A stretch of DNA of 64,000 nt from contig LFJO01000010.1 in NCBI GenBank assembly GCA_001038565.1, positions 154,759 through 218,758 of the forward strand, written 5' to 3'. Origin of the DNA: Alkalihalobacillus pseudalcaliphilus (GTDB lineage: Bacteria; Bacillota; Bacilli; Bacillales; Bacillaceae_D). The notes beneath the pieces are model-generated. The model made no database searches. It was not told where the DNA came from and saw only the letters and a program-made list of their open reading frames with translations. Below are positions 58,008 to 64,000 of the stretch, in pieces. Numbering within the stretch: position 1 is the stretch's first letter; each line of letters starts with the position of its first letter. The position numbers and the translations under genes were made by a program.

Positions 58008-60029
58008 ATGAAACAGTTAATTGCATCCATTTTTAGCCTACTGCTTGTCTTATTGTTACCCATACAAACCTTTGCCTCTGATTCTGTTGCTTATAAAACA
58101 GAAACCTTATCAGGTGAAGGTGAAGTGATTGAGACACAGACGGCCTATATTCCTATTGGATTATTTGGACAAGGAATGGATTTAATGAATCCTGAGGATC
58201 TTTATATTACATCTAATAATGAGGTTTATATTGCTGATTCAGGGAATCAGGTCGTCTTTCGATTAGCAGATAATGGGGACCTTCTCCAATCGTATGGAGA
58301 AGGTATCCTACAGCAACCTTTAGGGGTATTTGTAGATAGTGAAAATCATGTGTATGTCGCCGATTATGGACATGAGACGGTGTTTAAATTTAGTGAGACG
58401 GGAGAGCTGTTGTTTGAATATACTCACCCGGAATCCCCGTTATTTGGGACTAACTCTCCTTATAAGCCACAGAAGCTTTCGGTCGATAATCGAGGCAATC
58501 TCTACATTATTGGAGAAGGGTCAACAAATGGAATCATTCAATTAAATCAAGACGGTGAGTTCCTTGGGTTTTTTGGTGTTAATACAACAAGGCCAACGAT
58601 TGGAACATTCCTGACCGATTTGTTAACGACTGAAAGACAAAGAGCTAGTATGTTTATGCGTGTGCCACCTGCTCCCAATAACATTACGATAGATGAACGT
58701 GGTTTATTATACACAATAACTTCAGGCACAGAGTGGGAAGCGATTCGTCAGCTCAATATAGCTGGATTAAATATGCTGCCAACGGATATCACTGACGCGA
58801 CCAATTTACGTGATATTGCGATTGGACCAATTGGGAATATTTATACCGTTGCAAATAATGGTGTCATTTATGAATATGATCGAGCTGGAGATTTGTTATT
58901 TCAATTTGGAGGCCGAGAAGATGGCAGTAATCGCTTAGGATTATCGATGGATCCTTCAAGTTTAGAAGTAGATGAGGTAGGTCGCCTTTATTTAGCAGAT
59001 AAAGAGCAAGGGATTATTCAAGTCTTTGAACCTACCAATTTCACAACAGTCCTTCATCAAGGGCTAGCCCTCTATGCAGAAGGGCATTATATTGAGAGTG
59101 AAGAGTATTGGCATGAAATCTTACGCTTGAATTCATCGTTTGGTCTTGCTCATAAGGCATTAGGTCAAGCTTTATACAAACAACAAGAATATGATGAGGC
59201 AGCTGCAGAATTTCAATTAGCACATGATAGAGAGAATTACTCCGATGCTTTTTGGGAAATTCGCTATGTATGGCTACAAGAAAATCTCAGCAAAGTCTTT
59301 ACAGTCCTCTTCATTTATTTAGGACTACGGACTGTTATAAGAGTGGTAGATAAACGCTCAAATAAATTAGAACCACTTAAAAAGAGAAAAGAAGCTTTTA
59401 AAGCAAAGAAATTAATTAGTGAGTTATTGTTTTTGTTTAGGTTCTTAAAGAAACCGATTGATAGCTTATATTATTTAAGAGTGAATGAACAGGCATCGAT
59501 ACTATCGGCTACGATTTTATATTTTGTATTAATCGTTGAATATATTTTAACGTTATATTGGACAGGTTTTTTATTTAGTACAAAGTCATCAGAGAATATT
59601 CATCTGTTTTTTGAACTAGGGACTATTCTAATTCCACTTACTTTATTTATCGTAACGAATTATTTGGTAAGTACGATAACGAGTGGAGAGGCAAGCTTCA
59701 AGCAAGTATATATCGGGACGATCTATGCGCTTGCACCGATTGTGATTTTTATTATCCCGATAACGTTAGTATCCAATGTATTAACGTATAATGAAGCATT
59801 TATATATTATTTCCCTTTACAAATCGTCATGGTTTGGTCACTCATTAATCTATTCTTAATGCTAAAAGAACTACATGATTTCTCAGGGATGGGAACAGTC
59901 AAAAATTTATTACTCACGATATTTGGAATGCTCATTCTCGTATTGATTTTCTTTGTTTTATATGTATTAATCGACCAACTCGTTCAATTTATTTGGTCAC
60001 TTGTTTCGGAGGTGATTCTTCGTGTTTAG
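58008..60029 (+). CDS. NHL-repeat / TPR / Yip1-like membrane protein
   Basis: A 673-residue protein. Signal peptide to TFA; an outer beta-propeller of NHL repeats at about 45-345 (DLYITSNNEVYIADSGNQVV; GVFVDSENHVYVADYGHETV; EVDEVGRLYLADKEQGIIQV); a TPR pair at about 347-405 (HQGLALYAEGHYIESEEYW; LGQALYKQQEYDEAAAEFQ); one helix near 425; then a Yip1-like membrane domain of about five helices (480-670). The topology would put the propeller and TPR outside. I know no characterised member of this fusion. AGGAGG precedes the ATG; the end overlaps the next gene by eight bases. Confidence 0.72.
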   Translation: MKQLIASIFSLLLVLLLPIQTFASDSVAYKTETLSGEGEVIETQTAYIPIGLFGQGMDLMNPEDLYITSNNEVYIADSGNQVVFRLADNGDLLQSYGEGILQQPLGVFVDSENHVYVADYGHETVFKFSETGELLFEYTHPESPLFGTNSPYKPQKLSVDNRGNLYIIGEGSTNGIIQLNQDGEFLGFFGVNTTRPTIGTFLTDLLTTERQRASMFMRVPPAPNNITIDERGLLYTITSGTEWEAIRQLNIAGLNMLPTDITDATNLRDIAIGPIGNIYTVANNGVIYEYDRAGDLLFQFGGREDGSNRLGLSMDPSSLEVDEVGRLYLADKEQGIIQVFEPTNFTTVLHQGLALYAEGHYIESEEYWHEILRLNSSFGLAHKALGQALYKQQEYDEAAAEFQLAHDRENYSDAFWEIRYVWLQENLSKVFTVLFIYLGLRTVIRVVDKRSNKLEPLKKRKEAFKAKKLISELLFLFRFLKKPIDSLYYLRVNEQASILSATILYFVLIVEYILTLYWTGFLFSTKSSENIHLFFELGTILIPLTLFIVTNYLVSTITSGEASFKQVYIGTIYALAPIVIFIIPITLVSNVLTYNEAFIYYFPLQIVMVWSLINLFLMLKELHDFSGMGTVKNLLLTIFGMLILVLIFFVLYVLIDQLVQFIWSLVSEVILRV

Positions 60030-62295
60030 AAAGTATAAATGGAGTGCTATCTTACTTGTTGTCTTGCTATTACCATTTCCTATTTTGGCAGCAATCTCTG
60101 ATGTGGATCCGGATACTGAGGTTTCAGAACTTCAAGAGGAGCTTCAAGATGAGGCATTACGTTACGCATCGAATCAGTTTACATTACCTGAGGATGACGT
60201 AGAGTGGGAGCAAGAGGAAGTTCAATTGGATGGTTACGAACAAATAGCAGAAAATGGAAACCTGATTTTATATGTGGAAGAAGAATCACTAGCAATGGTT
60301 GTAGAGGACAAGAGAAACGGTTACTACTGGACCTCTGGCGTTGCTGCTGAACATGATTATCAGTTAAATACAACGTGGACGAATTTAGCCCGGTCGGCTG
60401 CGACGATTCAATATTTAGATGCAGGTGGTAGCACCCAATCTGAAAGTATTTTAACCAATGAAATTGATGTGCAACTTACTGCAAATGAGCATGGTTTCCT
60501 GGCCCGTATTCCTTTTGATGCTGGAATTACGATTACATTAGAAGTGATGTTAACACCTGAGGGTTTAGACATAACGGTCCCTCATAGTGAAATCGTAGAA
60601 GATGAGACAAACCAGTTAATTTCATTAAGGCTATATCCATTTTTAGGAGCTGTTCATAAAGATGAAGTTGCTGGCTATATGTTCATTCCTGATGGAAGCG
60701 GAGCATTAATTCGTTTTGAAGATGGCAATGTGGGGGCCTTAAGTACTTATCAAGGGTTTGTGTATGGAAAAGACTTGGCATTTACACGTACAACACAAAA
60801 TAATGATGCACGTACGAATCCAGAACATACGATTACTATGCCTGTTTACGGAATGGTTCATGGAGCCAACGAGCAGGGCTTTGTAACCGTATTAAAGGAT
60901 GGACGTGAGTTTAGTGAAATTATCGCGTACCCATCTGGGGTCTCGACTGACTTTAATTGGGTGACTTCACAATATCATTATCGCTATGAATATTATCAAC
61001 CAACTAGTCAAAGTATGAGTGGATTTAACACGTATCAAATAGAAATGAATGAGTTTGATATCGTCCAATCAATTACGCTACTTGACAATGAGCAAGCCAA
61101 TTATGTGGGAATGGCCCACGTATATCAACAAGATTTACTTGAGTCTGGCACTTTAGAAGAAAAACAGGATGTTGTTGATATTCGCTTAGATGTTCTTGGT
61201 GGAGAAGTAAAGACGGGTTTATTATGGGACTCTATTCATCCTATGACTGAAATTAATCAACTAGCAAACTATGTTGAACGCCTGCAGCAACAAGGTATTG
61301 AAGATATGCATCTTGTTTATCATGGATGGACAAAGGGTGGTTTAACAGGAACGTTACCTAATAGATTCCCTGTAGATAATCGTTTAGGTGGGAAGTCAGA
61401 GATGCAAGATGTAACGTCCACTATGGCAGAAAAGGAAGTTCCCTTTTACTTAGGAACAGATTTTTCAACAGCACATGCCGACGGTAAAGGATATTCAGGT
61501 AGAACAGATGTGGCAAGAAGGTTTAACGCGGAGACAATGGTTGTCCAACAAGGAGAACAACAGTCCTTTTTATTAAACCCTAGCAAGTCATATGAACTAG
61601 CCATAGCAGACATCGAACCATTTCAAGAGCATGGAGTAGAGCGGTTAGCGATTAATAACAGTGGCCATCTTTTGTTTTCTAATTTTGCGGGACACACGCC
61701 GATGACAAGGATGGATACGAAATCAGTCTATGAGCAAATGTTTGTTGAACTCAGTGAGAATATCGGCCCATTAGCCTTATCTGAACCATTTGATTATTTA
61801 TGGAAATATGCGGATAAGTATTTAGATATTCCGATGTATTCTTCTGGATATCGCTATGCATCTGATACAGTACCGTTTTTGCAAATTGTGCTGAAGGGCT
61901 ATATTCCTTATTACGCTCCACATTCCAATTTCCACTTTAATGCGAATGAAGAGCTACTGAGAATGATTGAATTTGGGGCTTATCCGTCTTTCTATTTAAC
62001 CGAGCAGCCTTCACACTTACTGATGAATACACCATCAAGTTCTCTTTATACATCTCAGTTTGATGACTGGGAGGCAGATATTGTTCATCAATACGAACGA
62101 GTAAAGGATAGTCTTGGTGAAGTCGAAGGTGCTTCCATTACCTCTAGAATTGTTCATGATGTCGGTGTGGTTGAGATTGGGTATTCAAACGAAAAATCAA
62201 TTTTTGTTAATTATACGAATAAGCCTTTTCCTCTTGATGGTGGACAAGTAGAAGCTGGAGATTTTGTTGTCGTGGATCGGGGGGATGCATCATGA
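60022..62295 (+). CDS. DUF5696-like exported protein, possible glycoside-hydrolase fold
   Basis: A 757-residue protein with a signal peptide (to ILA) and no lipobox. Residues about 70-390 are beta-rich (LYVEEESLAMVVEDKRNGYYW; VAGYMFIPDGSGALIRFEDG). From about 400 there is an alternating alpha/beta region (DSIHPMTEINQLANYVERLQQQ; DMHLVYHGWTKGGL; VPFYLGTDFSTAHADGKGYSG) like a TIM barrel of a retaining hydrolase, and a C-terminal beta part. From memory it matches proteins labelled DUF5696. Its start is GTG 60022 with the near-perfect GGAGGTGATTC six bases before. It is translationally coupled on both sides. Confidence 0.68.
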   Translation: MFRKYKWSAILLVVLLLPFPILAAISDVDPDTEVSELQEELQDEALRYASNQFTLPEDDVEWEQEEVQLDGYEQIAENGNLILYVEEESLAMVVEDKRNGYYWTSGVAAEHDYQLNTTWTNLARSAATIQYLDAGGSTQSESILTNEIDVQLTANEHGFLARIPFDAGITITLEVMLTPEGLDITVPHSEIVEDETNQLISLRLYPFLGAVHKDEVAGYMFIPDGSGALIRFEDGNVGALSTYQGFVYGKDLAFTRTTQNNDARTNPEHTITMPVYGMVHGANEQGFVTVLKDGREFSEIIAYPSGVSTDFNWVTSQYHYRYEYYQPTSQSMSGFNTYQIEMNEFDIVQSITLLDNEQANYVGMAHVYQQDLLESGTLEEKQDVVDIRLDVLGGEVKTGLLWDSIHPMTEINQLANYVERLQQQGIEDMHLVYHGWTKGGLTGTLPNRFPVDNRLGGKSEMQDVTSTMAEKEVPFYLGTDFSTAHADGKGYSGRTDVARRFNAETMVVQQGEQQSFLLNPSKSYELAIADIEPFQEHGVERLAINNSGHLLFSNFAGHTPMTRMDTKSVYEQMFVELSENIGPLALSEPFDYLWKYADKYLDIPMYSSGYRYASDTVPFLQIVLKGYIPYYAPHSNFHFNANEELLRMIEFGAYPSFYLTEQPSHLLMNTPSSSLYTSQFDDWEADIVHQYERVKDSLGEVEGASITSRIVHDVGVVEIGYSNEKSIFVNYTNKPFPLDGGQVEAGDFVVVDRGDAS

Positions 62296-63158
62296 AGCAA
62301 CTATCATTAAAAACGAAAAAAAGCTTAATCGGGTATGCATTTATCCTACCTTGGATTATTGGCTTTCTCGTTTTTACATCGATTCCTTTATTCTATTCGT
62401 TGTTTTTAAGCTTTCAAGATGTCACGATTACGACGGCAGGAATTCAAACGAAATTTGTTCAATTTGAGAACTATGAATATGCTTTTGCGGTTGACGCTCA
62501 ATTTACACAGATATTTTTAGTTTTCTTACGTGAATTAGCTTTATCTGTACCAATCATTATCGTATTTTCATTAATTATTGCTTTGTTATTAAATCAACAA
62601 ATTCGTTTTAAAAACTTCTTTAGAACGGTGTTCTTTTTGCCTGTTATTATCTCTAGTGGACCTGTAATTAGCAAGTTAACGGAGCAAGGAGTTACTTCAA
62701 TCCCCTCTATTGAAGACTATGCGATTTTTGCAACCTTAATGGCAGGAACGGATGGTTTTATCAATACGGTAATCATCTATTTAATGGACAATTTAATTAT
62801 GATTTTATGGTATTCAGGAGTTCAGATTCTTATTTTCCTTGCTGCTTTGCAGAAGTTAGACAAGCAAATCTATGAGTCAGCTAAAATTGACGGTGCTTCG
62901 AATTGGGAAAGCTTTTGGTTAGTTACACTACCTAGTATTTTTCCGATGATTATTGTTAATACGATCTTTACCATCGTGATGTATTCAATTTTTGCTGTTA
63001 ATCCAGTCATTACCCACATTCAAAGTAATATGTTCAGAATCGACACAGGATTTGGTTATGCATCGGCTTTATCATGGATATATTTTCTCGTGATTACAGT
63101 TGTCATAGCAGTAAGTGTAGGAATTCTGTCAATTCGAACAAGAAAAAAGTACACATAA
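62292..63158 (+). CDS. Sugar ABC permease (MalF-like), second pair
   Basis: A 288-residue CUT1 permease: six helices and the EAA loop IYESAKIDGASNWESFWLVTLP. ATGA overlap with the DUF5696-like gene. An unusual insert (TEQGVTSIPSIEDYAIFATLMAGT-like, in the third outer loop) distinguishes it from the first pair. Confidence 0.9.
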   Translation: MKQLSLKTKKSLIGYAFILPWIIGFLVFTSIPLFYSLFLSFQDVTITTAGIQTKFVQFENYEYAFAVDAQFTQIFLVFLRELALSVPIIIVFSLIIALLLNQQIRFKNFFRTVFFLPVIISSGPVISKLTEQGVTSIPSIEDYAIFATLMAGTDGFINTVIIYLMDNLIMILWYSGVQILIFLAALQKLDKQIYESAKIDGASNWESFWLVTLPSIFPMIIVNTIFTIVMYSIFAVNPVITHIQSNMFRIDTGFGYASALSWIYFLVITVVIAVSVGILSIRTRKKYT

Positions 63159-63171
63159 AGGGTGGATTCAA

Positions 63172-64000
63172 ATGATTAAAAATGGAACCTCTCAAACAGA
63201 CAAAAAGAATACAAATAAATATGACTGGCTGAAGGTGAAACGCTTTTTTCTTGGTATGCAAGGAAAGGATGGATTCCTTTTAAAGTTTATTGTATATGGT
63301 TTATTAATTACGATCGGTTTTGTCTATTTATACCCACTTATCTACATGGGCTCTTATAGCTTAAAATCACTGGATGATTTGTTAAACCCACTTGTTAATT
63401 GGGTACCAACCGGATGGTATATTGAAAACTATACTCGTGCCATGCAAGTGCTCGATTTTTGGCCAACGCTGTTACAAACCTTGTATGTGACGGTTTTACC
63501 TGCACTTGTTCAAACAGCCGTTGCTGGAGTAATCGGTTATGGTTTTGCAAGATTCCAATTCCCATTAAAGAAGACATTATTTGTTTTAGTACTCGCGACC
63601 TTTATTATACCGCCTCAAGTGCTGATGATTCCTCGTTATGTATTTTTTAATGAATTAGGAATCCTAGGGAATATTCAATCATTCCTGTTACCAGCTTTAT
63701 TTGGGCAAGGGTTAAATAGTGCGATTTTTATCTTGATTTTCTATCAATTCTTTAAGATGATACCTCAATCATTAGAGGAGGCCGCACAACTTGATGGTGC
63801 TGGATACTTAAGAATTTTCGCTACGATTGCGATTCCTATGGCTGGTCCGGCCATCATCATTTCATTTCTCTTTTCATTTGTATGGTATTGGAATGAAACG
63901 TCACTTGCGGCCATTTATTTCGGTAACTCATTAACAACATTACCGTTAGAGCTCAATCGTTTCGTCGCCACATACGAGCAAATGTATGCTGGAAATTTAG
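63172..64000 (+). CDS. Sugar ABC permease (MalG-like), second pair, cut by window end
   Basis: At least 276 residues are visible, the frame stays open at the last base. It starts MIKNGTSQTDKKN after AAGGGTGG, has the first helix at about 36-58, and shows the EAA loop SLEEAAQLDGAGYLRIFATIAIP. It pairs with the preceding permease. More of the locus is expected beyond the window. Confidence 0.9.
   Translation, partial: MIKNGTSQTDKKNTNKYDWLKVKRFFLGMQGKDGFLLKFIVYGLLITIGFVYLYPLIYMGSYSLKSLDDLLNPLVNWVPTGWYIENYTRAMQVLDFWPTLLQTLYVTVLPALVQTAVAGVIGYGFARFQFPLKKTLFVLVLATFIIPPQVLMIPRYVFFNELGILGNIQSFLLPALFGQGLNSAIFILIFYQFFKMIPQSLEEAAQLDGAGYLRIFATIAIPMAGPAIIISFLFSFVWYWNETSLAAIYFGNSLTTLPLELNRFVATYEQMYAGNL

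Overview
The window reads as a chromosome segment of a low-GC, Gram-positive, spore-forming member of the Bacillaceae. The grounds are the gene order spoIIB-maf-radC-mreBCD-minCD, which is that of Bacillus chromosomes, strong AGGAGG-type ribosome sites with many TTG and GTG starts, lipobox lipoproteins, an LPxTA sortase signal, and LacI-type control with a cre-like site. The species cannot be named from sequence alone.

Layout. (1) 1-1420: the end of a protein-kinase-like gene and a convergent HEFGH metalloprotease gene. (2) 1447-11493: a type IV pilus locus of two divergent operons. Leftward are three minor prepilin-like genes (a PilV type, a PilX type and a large one with a beta-solenoid-like repeat tail). 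Rightward are pilB, pilT, pilC, the major pilin, pilD, pilM, pilN and pilO. This locus sits where B. subtilis has comC. (3) 11925-19424: spoIIB, maf, radC, mreB, mreC, mreD, minC, minD (sporulation, cell shape, division-site selection). The conserved order stops after minD, without spoIVFA/FB. (4) 19573-22834: a DJ-1/PfpI protein, then galT and galK on the minus strand. (5) 23781-32940: a beta-1,4-galactan utilisation locus: LacI regulator, binding lipoprotein, two permeases, GH42 beta-galactosidase and a wall-anchored GH53 galactanase. With galK/galT it makes a route from galactan to UDP-galactose metabolism. (6) 34158-38335: a stand-alone receiver protein and molybdenum-cofactor genes moaC, moaB, moeA, mobB, moaE, moaD. 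(7) 38402-40307: two homologous repetitive hydrophobic proteins flanking a membrane protein; the first copy looks frameshifted. (8) 40616-48677: a small membrane protein, an M48 protease, a LolA/YdcC-like lipoprotein, a histidine kinase and response regulator, a 51-bp tandem repeat, an aldo/keto reductase and an SH3b amidase. (9) 49012-64000 (cut by the window end): a second, larger carbohydrate locus with a glucoamylase-fold protein related to beta-1,2-glucan enzymes, a LacI regulator with three near-identical palindromic operators, a binding lipoprotein, a 980-residue non-lipidated binding-protein fusion, two pairs of CUT1 permeases, an NHL/TPR/Yip1-like membrane protein and a DUF5696-like exported protein.

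Neither sugar locus carries an ABC ATPase, so both probably share a genomic MsmX-type ATPase. The large gaps between genes are mostly occupied by dispersed repeats. These are modular: their edges and internal joints are the octamer ACTTTCAT or its complement ATGAAAGT, and they combine palindromic hairpin units of about 60 bp with longer unique modules. The best candidates for undescribed biology are the 49-64 kb locus, the pilus prepilin with the solenoid tail, the duplicated repetitive proteins and the modular repeats.
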